Source: Synechococcales cyanobacterium PMM_0073 (GTDB taxonomy: Bacteria > Cyanobacteriota > Cyanobacteriia > Elainellales > Elainellaceae). Taken from it: 10,908 nt of DNA. Position numbers and translations under genes: made by a program. The stretch's first letter is position 1; every line of letters starts with the position of its first letter. Where the stretch lies: positions 1 to 10,908 of the forward strand of contig CASBQH010000412.1 in the NCBI GenBank assembly GCA_949127695.1, given 5' to 3'. The notes beneath the pieces are model-generated. The model saw nothing but the letters and a program-made list of their open reading frames with translations. It had not been told where the DNA came from and did not search any database. This document shows positions 1 through 6,703 of the stretch, one piece after another.

Positions 1-332
1 CAACAGAAGTGCGAATGGTGCGCCGCGAATGCTACGCCACCATCGGCCAGGTCGGCAACGCCGACGTGCGGAACGCCAGCCTCGGCAAAGCCGGACGCAA
101 GCGCTGGAAAGGTCGCCGACCCGAAGTGCGAGGCAGCGTCATGAACCCAGTCGATCACCCGCATGGTGGTGGTGAAGGCCGCGCCCCGATTGGTCGCTCT
201 GGGCCAGTCACGCCTTGGGGTAAGCCCGCTCTGGGAGCCAAGACTCGCAAGAAGCGCAAGGCCAGCAACGCACTGATCGTGCGGCGGCGGCGGCGGACTT
301 CTAAGCGCGGTCGAGGCGGTAGAGAGTCGTAG
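1..332 (+). CDS. rplB: 50S ribosomal protein L2 (uL2), C-terminal part
   Basis: This is the 3' end of a gene that begins before the window; the reading frame is open from the first bases (…[10 protein letters not shown]) to TAG at 330-332, about 110 residues out of a usual total near 280. L2 is a primary 23S rRNA binder next to the peptidyl-transferase centre and is needed for subunit joining. The visible portion carries the family hallmarks: [14 protein letters not shown], then [22 protein letters not shown], whose His-rich loop lies close to the catalytic centre, and a very basic tail ending GRGGRES. The tail contains five consecutive Arg residues, all encoded by CGG (282-296). A GTG at 9 is only an internal valine codon. 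The gene heads the visible part of the S10-type block, 58 nt before rpsS. Identification is certain; only the 5' end is missing. Confidence 0.97.
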   Translation, partial: TEVRMVRRECYATIGQVGNADVRNASLGKAGRKRWKGRRPEVRGSVMNPVDHPHGGGEGRAPIGRSGPVTPWGKPALGAKTRKKRKASNALIVRRRRRTSKRGRGGRES

Positions 333-343
333 GGTTGGATTCA

Positions 344-368
344 AGCCATCAGCCATCAAGCAAGCAAG
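344..368 (+). repeat. Short tandem repeats in the rplB-rpsS spacer
   Basis: AGCCATC is repeated head to tail (344-350, 351-357), followed immediately by three CAAG units (357-368). They lie in the 58 nt gap just before the rpsS SD. Probably slippage products; no function is evident. Confidence 0.6.
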
Positions 369-390
369 TTGAACAGAGGTTATTAAAACC

Positions 391-669
391 ATGTCTCGCT
401 CACTCAAAAAAGGCCCTTTTGTGGCCGACCACCTGCTCAGTAAAATTGAAGCGCTTAACGTCAGAGGGGACAAGCAGGTGATCAAAACTTGGTCGCGGGC
501 TTCGACGATTTTGCCCCAAATGATTGGCCATACGATTGCCGTCCATAACGGTCGTCAGCATGTGCCCGTCTACGTCAGCGAACAGATGGTGGGTCATAAG
601 CTGGGCGAGTTTGCCCCCACCCGCACGTTTAGAGGTCACGCCAAGAGTGACAAAAAGGCTCGTCGCTAA
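391..669 (+). CDS. rpsS: 30S ribosomal protein S19 (uS19)
   Basis: Encodes 92 residues, the normal S19 length. S19 sits in the head of the small subunit with S13 and takes part in intersubunit bridging near the A site. The sequence shows the family pattern from the first residues ([16 protein letters not shown]) through [50 protein letters not shown], ending with a basic KSDKKARR. Start: ATG at 391, with AGAGGT (375-380) 10 nt upstream; [10 protein letters not shown] is the conserved N-terminus. It lies between rplB and rplV, as in nearly all bacterial S10 operons. An antisense open frame over it is a shadow. Confidence 0.97.
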   Translation: MSRSLKKGPFVADHLLSKIEALNVRGDKQVIKTWSRASTILPQMIGHTIAVHNGRQHVPVYVSEQMVGHKLGEFAPTRTFRGHAKSDKKARR

Positions 670-716
670 AGTTTAGTAGTTGGCGATTGGCAAGCGAATC
701 GCTTAAGGAGAAAGTT

Positions 717-1076
717 ATGGCTGTTGCAAGTGAAGAAGTAAAAGCGATTGCCCGGTACATCCGGATGTCACCCTTTAAGGTGCGGCGGGTACTCGATCAA
801 ATCCGGGGGCGCTCCTACCGAGAGGCGCTGATCATCCTGGAATTTATGCCCTACCGAGCCTGCGAACCCATCCTCAAGGTGTTGCGTTCAGCCGTCGCCA
901 ACGCGGAGCATAACGTCGGATACACCCCAGCCGATTTGATCATCACCCAGGCTTATGCCGATCAAGGCCCCGTGTTGAAGCGGTTTCGGCCTCGCGCTCA
1001 AGGGCGAGCCTATCAGATTCGCAAGCCTACTTGCCATATCACGATTGCTGTTGGACCCGGTGCAGCCGAAGAATAG
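717..1076 (+). CDS. rplV: 50S ribosomal protein L22 (uL22)
   Basis: Encodes 119 residues. L22 binds 23S rRNA, and its extended beta-hairpin lines the nascent-peptide exit tunnel, where macrolide-resistance changes map in other bacteria. Visible features are the globular core ([31 protein letters not shown]) and the hairpin with its basic tip ([25 protein letters not shown]), followed by a short acidic end, GAAEE. The frame can be opened upstream to TTG at 687. I chose ATG at 717 because AAGGAG (705-710) stands exactly 6 nt before it and the protein then starts [19 protein letters not shown], as in relatives. It is followed by a 52 nt gap and rpsC. Identity is certain; the start is well supported. 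Confidence 0.96.
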   Translation: MAVASEEVKAIARYIRMSPFKVRRVLDQIRGRSYREALIILEFMPYRACEPILKVLRSAVANAEHNVGYTPADLIITQAYADQGPVLKRFRPRAQGRAYQIRKPTCHITIAVGPGAAEE

Positions 1077-1128
1077 GCCGCTTAGTAAATGACCGCTAGT
1101 TGATTACCGCCTTATCGAGGGAAGTATC

Positions 1129-1887
1129 GTGGGACAGAAGATTCATCCAATTGGGTTTCGACTCGGAATTACCCAGGAGCACCAGTCACGCTGGTTCGCC
1201 GATCCGAGCCGCTATCCAAAGCTGTTACAAGAAGACTACACAATTCGCAATTTCCTGGAGACCAATCCATTCAAGCTGAAAAGCTTGGACAGCCCAGGGA
1301 TTTCTAAGATCCGAATCGAGCGCAAAGCCGACCAAATTGATCTAGAAATTCACACCTCGCGCCCCGGCGTGATTGTGGGTCGCGGTGGCCAGGGCATTGA
1401 AGAGCTGCGGGTCAACTTGCAAAAAGCTCTAAAAGACAGCAATCGTCAGATCCGGATCAACGTGGTGGAAGTGGCGCGAGTCGATGCCGACGCCACCCTG
1501 ATTGCCGAAAGCATCGTCCGTGATCTAGAACGCCGGGTTTCCTTTCGCCGCGTTGTGCGTCAGGTGATCCAACGCGCCCAGCGAGCTGGGGTTGAAGGCA
1601 TCAAAATTCAAATCGGCGGACGGCTGAACGGCGCAGAAATTGCCCGCACCGAATCCACCCGCGAAGGCAAAGTGCCGCTGCATACGCTGCGCGCCGATAT
1701 CGACTACGCCAACCGCACGGCACAAACGATCTACGGCATTTTGGGCGTCAAGGTTTGGGTGTTTAAAGGCGAAATCATTCCAGGTCAGGAAGATTTGTCT
1801 CAGCAGCCTGCTAACGCCCAGCCGCGCCGTCGCCAGGGGCAGCAACAGCGCCGTCGCCAGTTTGAAGATCGATCCAACGAGGGATAG
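1129..1887 (+). CDS. rpsC: 30S ribosomal protein S3 (uS3)
   Basis: Encodes 252 residues, slightly long for the family because of its tail. S3 lies at the mRNA entry channel of the 30S subunit and contributes to mRNA unwinding. The N-terminus [13 protein letters not shown] is diagnostic. A type-2 KH domain covers roughly residues 40-110, with its GXXG loop as GRGG at about 84-87 ([17 protein letters not shown]). The S3 C-terminal domain follows to about residue 215 (RISFRRV-like and [13 protein letters not shown] motifs are visible). The last 35 or so residues are a low-complexity Gln/Arg tail with two RRRQ units. The start is GTG at 1129, preceded by GAGGGAAG (1117-1124). Its last codons carry the SD for rplP, only 5 nt downstream. 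Identity is certain; the tail is lineage-specific. Confidence 0.97.
   Translation: MGQKIHPIGFRLGITQEHQSRWFADPSRYPKLLQEDYTIRNFLETNPFKLKSLDSPGISKIRIERKADQIDLEIHTSRPGVIVGRGGQGIEELRVNLQKALKDSNRQIRINVVEVARVDADATLIAESIVRDLERRVSFRRVVRQVIQRAQRAGVEGIKIQIGGRLNGAEIARTESTREGKVPLHTLRADIDYANRTAQTIYGILGVKVWVFKGEIIPGQEDLSQQPANAQPRRRQGQQQRRRQFEDRSNEG
1824..1860 (+). repeat. 13-bp direct repeat in the 3' end of rpsC
   Basis: GCGCCGTCGCCAG occurs at 1824-1836 and 1848-1860, a 24-bp period. Each copy encodes RRRQ (residues 233-236 and 241-244) in the S3 C-terminal tail, separated by GQQQ. The repeat lies wholly outside the conserved S3 domains. Confidence 0.9.
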
Positions 1888-1892
1888 TCATT

Positions 1893-2312
1893 ATGTTAAG
1901 TCCTAGAAGAACTAAGTTCCGCAAGCAGCACCGAGGCCGGATGCGCGGCATGGCGACAGCGGGCAACGAGATCAACTTTGGCGAGTTCGCGCTTCAGGCA
2001 CTCGAACCCTCCTGGATCACCGCCCGTCAGATCGAAGCCAGCCGTCGTGCCATGACCCGCTACATTCGTCGGGGTGGCAAAATCTGGATTCGGATCTTCC
2101 CCGATAAGCCGATCACCATGCGGCCTGCCGAAACCCGGATGGGTTCAGGTAAAGGGAACCCGGAATTTTGGGTAGCTGTGGTCAAGCCTGGTCGAATCAT
2201 GTTTGAAATCGCCGGAGTTTCCGAAGAGATTGCCAAAGAAGCAATGCGGCTGGCTCAATACAAGCTGCCAATCAAGACCAAATTCATCACGCGCCAAGCG
2301 GAGGAGTCGTAA
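1893..2312 (+). CDS. rplP: 50S ribosomal protein L16 (uL16)
   Basis: Encodes 139 residues, the standard bacterial length. L16 binds 23S rRNA near the A-site and P-site tRNAs and helps finish 50S assembly. The signature [19 protein letters not shown] at the start, the central [29 protein letters not shown] and the [12 protein letters not shown] segment are all present. The start is ATG at 1893; the SD GAGGGA (1879-1884) is 8 nt away and lies inside the last codons of rpsC, so translation of the two genes is probably coupled. Its own final codons (…EES) carry the SD for rpmC 2 nt after its stop. Confidence 0.97.
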   Translation: MLSPRRTKFRKQHRGRMRGMATAGNEINFGEFALQALEPSWITARQIEASRRAMTRYIRRGGKIWIRIFPDKPITMRPAETRMGSGKGNPEFWVAVVKPGRIMFEIAGVSEEIAKEAMRLAQYKLPIKTKFITRQAEES

Positions 2313-2314
2313 TT

Positions 2315-2554
2315 ATGCCTCTGCCCAAGATTGAAGAAGTTCGTGAACTCGACGATCAAGAACTCAGTGATCGGATTGTGGCCACTAAGAAAGAGCTGTT
2401 TCAGCTGCGCTTTCAGAAAGCCACCCGTCAGTTAGAGAAGCCCCATCAGTTCAAGCATCTGCGGCATCGGTTAGCGCAGCTGATGACGCTTGAACAAGAG
2501 CGGCAGTCAGCGGCTCAGTCAGCGACCCAGTCAGCGGCCACCTCGGAGGAATAA
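2315..2554 (+). CDS. rpmC: 50S ribosomal protein L29 (uL29) with repeat-built C-terminal tail
   Basis: Encodes 79 residues. L29 is a small helical-hairpin protein near the exit tunnel, next to L23, where chaperones and the signal recognition particle dock. The core shows the family pattern: [53 protein letters not shown]. It is longer than the usual 60-70 residues because of a terminal [13 protein letters not shown] segment encoded by three 12-bp tandem repeats (2504-2539). The start is ATG at 2315, with GGAGGAG (2300-2306) 8 nt before it, inside rplP. The SD for rpsQ lies in its last three codons. Identity is secure; the tail is likely disordered and dispensable (inference). Confidence 0.95.
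   Translation: MPLPKIEEVRELDDQELSDRIVATKKELFQLRFQKATRQLEKPHQFKHLRHRLAQLMTLEQERQSAAQSATQSAATSEE
2504..2539 (+). repeat. Three 12-bp tandem repeats in the 3' end of rpmC
   Basis: CAGTCAGCGGCT (2504-2515), CAGTCAGCGACC (2516-2527) and CAGTCAGCGGCC (2528-2539) are head-to-tail and in frame, encoding QSAA, QSAT and QSAA at the L29 C-terminus. The 12-bp unit keeps frame, so copy number could vary without disrupting the SD for rpsQ immediately after. Confidence 0.9.
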
Positions 2555-2558
2555 GCAA

Positions 2559-2807
2559 ATGGCAGTCAAGCAGCGCGTCGGCGTCGTCGTCAGCGACAAA
2601 ATGGACAAAACCGTAGTGGTCGCCATCGAAAGCCGCGCCCCTCACCCCAAATATCTGAAGATCATGGCGCGCACCAAGCGGTACAAAGCCCATGACGAAG
2701 AGAACAAATGCAAGAAAGGCGATCGCGTTCGCATTCAGGAAACTCGTCCGCTCAGCCGCACCAAATGCTGGGAAGTCATCGACATTCTGAGCCAGACCTC
2801 TAGCTGA
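2559..2807 (+). CDS. rpsQ: 30S ribosomal protein S17 (uS17)
   Basis: Encodes 82 residues, normal for S17, an OB-fold protein that binds 16S rRNA early in 30S assembly. Visible motifs: [77 protein letters not shown], a textbook match. The frame is open back to a TTG at 2490 inside rpmC. I chose ATG at 2559 because GGAGGA (2545-2550) lies 8 nt upstream and [18 protein letters not shown] is the conserved N-terminus. The stop is followed by a 64 nt gap before rplN, the classical boundary between the S10-type and spc-type blocks, but no terminator is seen there. The window's only exact HIP1 octamer lies inside this gene. Confidence 0.96.
   Translation: MAVKQRVGVVVSDKMDKTVVVAIESRAPHPKYLKIMARTKRYKAHDEENKCKKGDRVRIQETRPLSRTKCWEVIDILSQTSS
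2719..2726. repeat. HIP1 octamer GCGATCGC
   Basis: The palindrome GCGATCGC, highly over-represented in many cyanobacterial genomes, occurs exactly once by my reading, inside rpsQ (codons for KGDRVR). It supports the cyanobacterial assignment but is sparse here compared with HIP1-rich genomes. Confidence 0.8.
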
Positions 2808-2871
2808 TTTTGCAGTTTGTGATTTAACGCAGCGATTTTAACCAGAGAGAGGCAGCCAAGAGAGGCGAACT

Positions 2872-3237
2872 ATGATTCAACAAGAGAGCTATTTGAATGT
2901 GGCGGATAACAGCGGCGCTCGCAAGCTGATGTGTATCCGCGTGCTGGGCGGCAACCGTCGCTATGCGGGCGTGGGCGACGTAATTATCGCAGTCGTCAAA
3001 GACGCGATTCCCAATATGGCCGTCAAGAAATCAGACGTGGTGCGAGCGGTAGTGGTACGCACCCGCAAAGGGCTGCGCCGGGACAGCGGCATGAGCATCC
3101 GGTTTGACGATAACGCAGCTGTGATCATCAACCCCGAAGGCAACCCCAGAGGCACGCGCGTCTTCGGCCCCGTGGCGCGGGAACTGCGCGACAAAAACTT
3201 TACCAAAATCGTCTCGTTGGCTCCGGAGGTGCTCTAA
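2872..3237 (+). CDS. rplN: 50S ribosomal protein L14 (uL14)
   Basis: Encodes 121 residues, one short of the usual 122. L14 binds 23S rRNA at the subunit interface, forms intersubunit bridges with the 30S and is the docking site of silencing factor RsfS. The sequence starts [27 protein letters not shown] and continues with [72 protein letters not shown], diagnostic for the family. The start is ATG at 2872; AGAGGCG (2861-2867) lies close upstream. An identical AGAGAGGC occurs twice (2846-2853 and 2859-2866). The stop TAA overlaps the ATG of rplX by one base (TAATG), and GGAGGT for rplX is within its last codons, so the pair is probably coupled. Confidence 0.97.
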   Translation: MIQQESYLNVADNSGARKLMCIRVLGGNRRYAGVGDVIIAVVKDAIPNMAVKKSDVVRAVVVRTRKGLRRDSGMSIRFDDNAAVIINPEGNPRGTRVFGPVARELRDKNFTKIVSLAPEVL

Positions 3238-3581
3238 TGACGAAACCTAAAGCGCCCGTGCGATACAAAATGCACATCAAAAAAGGCGACACCGTTCAAA
3301 TTATTACCGGCAGCGACAGGGGCAAAGTCGGCGAGGTGATGCAGATCTTCCCCAAAACCAGCAAGGTGATGGTACAGGGCGTGAATGTCAAAACCAAGCA
3401 TGTCAAGCCGCAGCAGGAAGGCGAATCGGGTCAAATTACTACCTTTGAGGTGCCGATCCATAGCTCCAACGTCATGCTCTACTCCAGCAAGCAAAAGGTC
3501 GCCAGCCGCCTCTGCTACACCTTAAATGACGAAGGCCGCAAGGTGCGAATGCTGAAAAAGACCGGCGAAATTATCGATTAA
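3237..3581 (+). CDS. rplX: 50S ribosomal protein L24 (uL24)
   Basis: Encodes 114 residues. L24 is an assembly-initiating 23S rRNA binder. A KOW motif is visible near the N-terminus ([47 protein letters not shown]), followed by a cyanobacterial-length C-terminal region with [17 protein letters not shown]. The ATG at 3237 shares its A with the stop of rplN; GGAGGT (3225-3230) is 6 nt upstream. The 40 nt gap to rplE contains a small perfect hairpin. Identity is certain; the start agrees with overlap, SD and length. Confidence 0.96.
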   Translation: MTKPKAPVRYKMHIKKGDTVQIITGSDRGKVGEVMQIFPKTSKVMVQGVNVKTKHVKPQQEGESGQITTFEVPIHSSNVMLYSSKQKVASRLCYTLNDEGRKVRMLKKTGEIID

Positions 3582-3584
3582 CGC

Positions 3585-3604
3585 TCCCTGACCAAGCCCA
3601 GGGA
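3585..3604 (+). promoter_or_regulatory. Small hairpin in the rplX-rplE spacer
   Basis: TCCCTG (3585-3590) and CAGGGA (3599-3604) form a perfect 6-bp stem with an 8-nt loop, just after the rplX stop and 5 nt before the rplE SD (3610-3614). No T-run follows, so it is not an intrinsic terminator. In Escherichia coli the spc operon is feedback-controlled by S8 at the L24-L5 junction. Position is the only thing that links this hairpin to such control; I do not see the S8-binding core, so function is open. Confidence 0.35.
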
Positions 3605-3621
3605 AATTCAGGAGAATTCTT

Positions 3622-4167
3622 ATGACAGACAGCCTCAAAACGCTCTACAACGAAAAAGTTGTCCCCAAGCTGATGGAGCAGTTCCAGTACGAGAACCCGC
3701 ATCAGGTGCCCAAGCTAGTCAAGGTGACGATCAACCGGGGTCTGGGCGAAGCCGCTCAAAACGCCAAGGCGCTCGAATCTTCGCTCAACGAAGTGGCGCT
3801 GATTACCGGCCAAAGACCCGTCGTCACCCGCGCCAAAAAAGCCATTGCTGGCTTCAAGCTGCGGAAGGGAATGCCGGTGGGCATCATGGTGACGCTGCGC
3901 TCCGACCGGATGTATGCCTTCTTGAATCGCTTCATCAACCTGTCGCTGCCCCGCATCCGCGACTTTCGCGGCATTAGCCCCAAGAGCTTCGACGGACGCG
4001 GCAACTACACGCTGGGCGTGCGCGAACAGCTGATTTTTCCAGAAGTTCAATACGACAGCATTGACCAGATTCGTGGGATGGATATCTCGATCATCACGAC
4101 TGCAAACACCGACGAAGAAGGGCGCGCTCTGCTGAAGGAGCTAGGTATGCCCTTCCGAGACAATTGA
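3622..4167 (+). CDS. rplE: 50S ribosomal protein L5 (uL5)
   Basis: Encodes 181 residues, the usual size. L5 binds 5S rRNA together with L18 and L25-type proteins and contacts the P-site tRNA and S13. Visible motifs: [40 protein letters not shown], then the [27 protein letters not shown] block, then [31 protein letters not shown]. The start is ATG at 3622, with AGGAG (3610-3614) 7 nt away. It is followed directly by rpsH. In Escherichia coli and many Firmicutes rpsN (S14) lies between these two genes; here the 24 nt gap leaves no room for it, as expected for a cyanobacterium, where S14 is encoded elsewhere. Confidence 0.97.
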   Translation: MTDSLKTLYNEKVVPKLMEQFQYENPHQVPKLVKVTINRGLGEAAQNAKALESSLNEVALITGQRPVVTRAKKAIAGFKLRKGMPVGIMVTLRSDRMYAFLNRFINLSLPRIRDFRGISPKSFDGRGNYTLGVREQLIFPEVQYDSIDQIRGMDISIITTANTDEEGRALLKELGMPFRDN

Positions 4168-4191
4168 GGCAGTTGCACTTAAGGGGAAACT

Positions 4192-4593
4192 ATGGCAGCT
4201 AACGACACGATTTCAGATATGCTGACGCGGATTCGCAACGCGAACCTGGCGCGGCACCAAACCACCGAAGTTCCGGCCACCAAAATGACGCGCAGCATTG
4301 CCAAAGTGCTGCAAGAAGAAGGCTTCATCGTCGATTTTAGTGAAAAGGAAGAAGGGATCAAAAAAGACCTGGTGATTGCGCTCAAATATAAGGGCAAAAA
4401 TCGCCAGCCGATTATCAACACCCTGAAGCGCATCAGCAAGCCCGGTCTGCGGGTTTATTCCAACCGCAAAGAGCTGCCCCGCGTCTTGGGCGGCATCGGC
4501 ATTGCAATCATCTCCACCTCTAGCGGCATCATGACCGACCGCGATGCGCGCAAGCAGGGTTTGGGGGGTGAGGTGCTCTGTTACATCTGGTAG
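4192..4593 (+). CDS. rpsH: 30S ribosomal protein S8 (uS8)
   Basis: Encodes 133 residues. S8 is a primary binder of the 16S rRNA central domain and in gamma-proteobacteria also represses spc-operon translation. The sequence starts [46 protein letters not shown], and the C-terminal RNA-binding segment [26 protein letters not shown] is complete to the last conserved residue. The start is ATG at 4192, with AAGGGG (4181-4186) 5 nt upstream. Just after the stop, short inverted repeats (AGCGG 4594-4598 with CCGCT 4603-4607, or alternatively GGTAG 4589-4593 with CTACC 4600-4604) could form mutually exclusive small hairpins; they are too short to call functional. Confidence 0.97.
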   Translation: MAANDTISDMLTRIRNANLARHQTTEVPATKMTRSIAKVLQEEGFIVDFSEKEEGIKKDLVIALKYKGKNRQPIINTLKRISKPGLRVYSNRKELPRVLGGIGIAIISTSSGIMTDRDARKQGLGGEVLCYIW

Positions 4594-4630
4594 AGCGGCC
4601 TACCGCTGAATCTGTCTAGGAGAGAAAATC

Positions 4631-5170
4631 ATGTCTCGTATTGGTAAACGCCCGATTCCGGTGCCGAAAAATGTAACGGTGACGATCACTGACCAGCATG
4701 TGGCGGTCAAAGGGCCAAAGGGTGAACTGGCACGCACGCTGCCGGGTGAAGTAGAAATTCTGCAAGAAGACGGCACGATTCTGGTCAACCGCCGCAGCGA
4801 ATCTCGCCCTGCCCGCCAGCGGCATGGACTTTGCCGCACGCTGATAGCCAATATGGTAGAAGGCGTCTCGCAGGGGTTTCAGCGCAAGCTAGAGATTCAG
4901 GGCGTCGGCTACCGGGCGCAAGTCCAGGGTCGCAACCTGATTTTGAGCGTCGGCTACAGCCACCCGGTGCAGATTGAGCCGCCGGACGGCATTCAGCTCG
5001 CGGTCGAAAACAACACCAATGTCTTGGTCAGCGGCATCAACAAAGAAATAGTCGGCAATATCGCCGCCCAGATTCGCGCCGTGCGTCCGCCAGAACCCTA
5101 TAAGGGCAAAGGGATTCGCTACGCTGGCGAGATGGTCAGACGTAAGGCCGGTAAGGCAGGGAAGAAATAG
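4631..5170 (+). CDS. rplF: 50S ribosomal protein L6 (uL6)
   Basis: Encodes 179 residues. L6 has two tandem copies of an RNA-binding fold and sits near the factor-binding region of the 50S subunit, close to the sarcin-ricin loop. The start [19 protein letters not shown], the junction with [27 protein letters not shown], and the C-terminal signature [31 protein letters not shown] are textbook. The start is ATG at 4631, with AGGAGAG (4618-4624) 6 nt upstream. The rplR start is only 2 nt past its stop, and AGGGAAG near its 3' end supplies the rplR SD. Confidence 0.97.
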   Translation: MSRIGKRPIPVPKNVTVTITDQHVAVKGPKGELARTLPGEVEILQEDGTILVNRRSESRPARQRHGLCRTLIANMVEGVSQGFQRKLEIQGVGYRAQVQGRNLILSVGYSHPVQIEPPDGIQLAVENNTNVLVSGINKEIVGNIAAQIRAVRPPEPYKGKGIRYAGEMVRRKAGKAGKK

Positions 5171-5172
5171 CA

Positions 5173-5535
5173 ATGAAAATGACACGCAAAGAGGCCACAC
5201 AGCGCCGACATGGTCGGATTCGCCAAACGGTGACGGGCACCTCAGATCGCCCGCGCTTGGCCGTGTTTCGCTCCAATCATCATATTTACGCGCAGCTAAT
5301 CGACGACAGCAAGCACTGCACCCTCGTCTCGGCCTCGACGATCGAAACCGATCTGCGCTCCGAGCTAGAGCGCGGCTCCAACTGCGATGCCTCGGCTCAG
5401 GTCGGCAAGCTGATTGCCGAGCGGGCGAAAGCGAAAGGCGTGGAGCAGGTGGTATTTGACCGAGGTGGTAAGCTGTATCACGGACGAGTCAAAGCCTTAG
5501 CTGACGCTGCTAGAGAAGGCGGACTCAGCTTCTAG
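5173..5535 (+). CDS. rplR: 50S ribosomal protein L18 (uL18)
   Basis: Encodes 120 residues. L18 binds 5S rRNA and, with L5, joins it to 23S rRNA to form the central protuberance. Visible: a basic N-terminus ([45 protein letters not shown]), then [46 protein letters not shown], the family's C-terminal signature. The start is ATG at 5173, with AGGGAAG (5158-5164) 8 nt upstream within rplF. A second in-frame ATG at 5179 would remove only two residues; the first is favoured by SD spacing and by homologues that begin with MK. It is followed by a 43 nt gap and rpsE. Confidence 0.96.
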   Translation: MKMTRKEATQRRHGRIRQTVTGTSDRPRLAVFRSNHHIYAQLIDDSKHCTLVSASTIETDLRSELERGSNCDASAQVGKLIAERAKAKGVEQVVFDRGGKLYHGRVKALADAAREGGLSF

Positions 5536-5578
5536 TCACAAATTCTTAACAGGACGCAAACAGCGAAGGGAAACTAAC

Positions 5579-6100
5579 ATGGCGAATCGTCGCAAGAACA
5601 ACAAAGAAAAAGAGAAGGAGTCGGATTGGCAGGAGCGGGTTGTCCAGATTCGCCGAGTCACGAAAGTGGTCAAGGGCGGTAAAAAGCTGAGCTTCCGCGC
5701 CATTGTGGTCGTGGGCAATGAGAAAGGCCAGGTCGGCGTCGGCGTCGGTAAGGCCAGCGACGTGATTGGTGCAGTCCGCAAAGGCGTAGCAGACGGCAAG
5801 AAGCACCTCGTCGATGTGCCGCTAACCAAAGCCAACTCAATTCCGCATCCGGTGAACGGCGCGGGCGGCGGCGCAAAGGTCATGATGCGTCCGGCAGCTC
5901 CCGGTACCGGAGTAATTGCGGGTGGCGCGGTTCGGACTGTGCTGGAGCTAGCAGGCGTTAAGAATATCTTGGCCAAGCAGCTGGGTTCCGGGAACCCCTT
6001 GAACAACGCTAGAGCTGCGACCAACGCCCTCTCTTCACTCCGCACCTTCTCTGATGTGGCTGAAGAGCGCGGTATCCCGTTAGAGAGCCTCTACGCTTAG
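5579..6100 (+). CDS. rpsE: 30S ribosomal protein S5 (uS5)
   Basis: Encodes 173 residues. S5 lies on the solvent side of the 30S subunit near the mRNA entry channel and affects decoding fidelity; spectinomycin and ram-type changes map here in other bacteria. After a charged, low-complexity N-terminus (about residues 1-17, rich in Lys and Glu), the double-stranded-RNA-binding-like domain begins ([43 protein letters not shown]), followed by the second domain with [40 protein letters not shown]. The start is ATG at 5579, with GAAGGGA (5565-5571) 7 nt upstream. rpmD (L30), which follows rpsE in many bacteria, is absent from the 36 nt gap, as known for cyanobacteria. Confidence 0.97.
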   Translation: MANRRKNNKEKEKESDWQERVVQIRRVTKVVKGGKKLSFRAIVVVGNEKGQVGVGVGKASDVIGAVRKGVADGKKHLVDVPLTKANSIPHPVNGAGGGAKVMMRPAAPGTGVIAGGAVRTVLELAGVKNILAKQLGSGNPLNNARAATNALSSLRTFSDVAEERGIPLESLYA

Positions 6101-6136
6101 TCACTCACTTCACTCTATAGAATTACGAGGTTAGCC

Positions 6137-6583
6137 ATGAGATTGCAAGACGCAGTTCCCCAACCGGGATCTCAAAAACGCAGGCGTCGAGTCGGGCGCG
6201 GCATTGCCGCCGGTCAAGGCGCGAGCTGTGGCTTTGGGATGCGGGGTCAAAAATCGCGTTCCGGTCGCCCGACTCGGCCTGGATTTGAAGGTGGGCAAAT
6301 GCCGCTCTATCGCCGCATTCCCAAGCTGAAGCATTTTCCGCTGGTAAATCGCCAACAGTATACGATCATCAACGTCGATGATTTGGTCAATCTGCCGAAG
6401 GGCATGACCGTGAATCTGGCTGCCTTAATCGAAGCAGGAATTGTCACCGCCGACGATGGTCCGCTGAAGGTGCTAGGCAATGGCGAACTCGCCGTAGCGC
6501 TCACGGTTCAAGCAGCGGCCTTCACCGCTACCGCAAAACAGAAAATTGAAGCGGCAGGTGGTACTTACGAACTGCTGAGCTAG
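6137..6583 (+). CDS. rplO: 50S ribosomal protein L15 (uL15)
   Basis: Encodes 148 residues. L15 is a 23S rRNA binder with a long Gly/Arg-rich N-terminal extension that threads into the 50S core. The extension is visible ([57 protein letters not shown]), followed by the globular domain ending [27 protein letters not shown]. The start is ATG at 6137, with ACGAGGT (6125-6131) 5 nt upstream. It precedes secY, the usual spc-operon order. After its stop the gene packing relaxes, with a 120 nt spacer. Confidence 0.97.
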   Translation: MRLQDAVPQPGSQKRRRRVGRGIAAGQGASCGFGMRGQKSRSGRPTRPGFEGGQMPLYRRIPKLKHFPLVNRQQYTIINVDDLVNLPKGMTVNLAALIEAGIVTADDGPLKVLGNGELAVALTVQAAAFTATAKQKIEAAGGTYELLS

Positions 6584-6589
6584 CGCGCG

Positions 6590-6653
6590 ATTGAGCCAGA
6601 ACCCTGCCTCAAGATTAAGGACTCAGGTATGATCTAGAAGTCGGCTCAATTTT
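6590..6653 (+). promoter_or_regulatory. Inverted-repeat structure in the rplO-secY spacer
   Basis: An 8-bp perfect inverted repeat, ATTGAGCC (6590-6597) and GGCTCAAT (6643-6650), encloses 45 nt. Nested inside are shorter complementary pairs: CCTG (6603-6606) with CAGG (6624-6627), and CCT (6607-6609) with AGG (6618-6620). Four T residues (6650-6653) overlap the end of the 3' arm. As RNA this could be a weak attenuator or processing site limiting or separating secY expression. As DNA the dyad flanks a TATGAT (6628-6633) that lacks a good -35 box. Function is unproven. Confidence 0.35.
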
Positions 6654-6703
6654 GATCCAACTGTCCCTAAGTTCAACCAGGCTTAAAGGAATTAAGTTTA
6701 ACT

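Noticed and set aside
687..716. TTG-start N-terminal extension of rplV
   Set aside because: ATG at 717 has AAGGAG at 6 nt and gives the conserved L22 N-terminus; the extension includes the SD itself.
1640..1906. 88-codon plus-strand frame overlapping rpsC and rplP
   Set aside because: Out-of-frame shadow of the rpsC 3' part and the start of rplP.
2490..2558. TTG-start N-terminal extension of rpsQ overlapping rpmC
   Set aside because: The extension is the rpmC tail repeat read out of frame; ATG at 2559 has an ideal SD and the conserved MAVKxRVG start.
4150..4195. Missing rpsN (S14) and elsewhere rpmD (L30), map and rpsD as evidence of gene loss
   Set aside because: Their absence at these positions is normal for cyanobacterial clusters: L30 is absent from the phylum and S14, S4 and Map are encoded elsewhere.
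5536..6045. 169-codon open frame on the minus strand opposite rpsE
   Set aside because: Shadow of a highly conserved gene; product is low-complexity Pro/Ser/Thr/Leu-rich with no recognisable domain and no SD context.
6628..6633. TATGAT as a secY promoter -10 box
   Set aside because: No acceptable -35 box 16-18 nt upstream and no extended -10 TG; kept only as context for the dyad.
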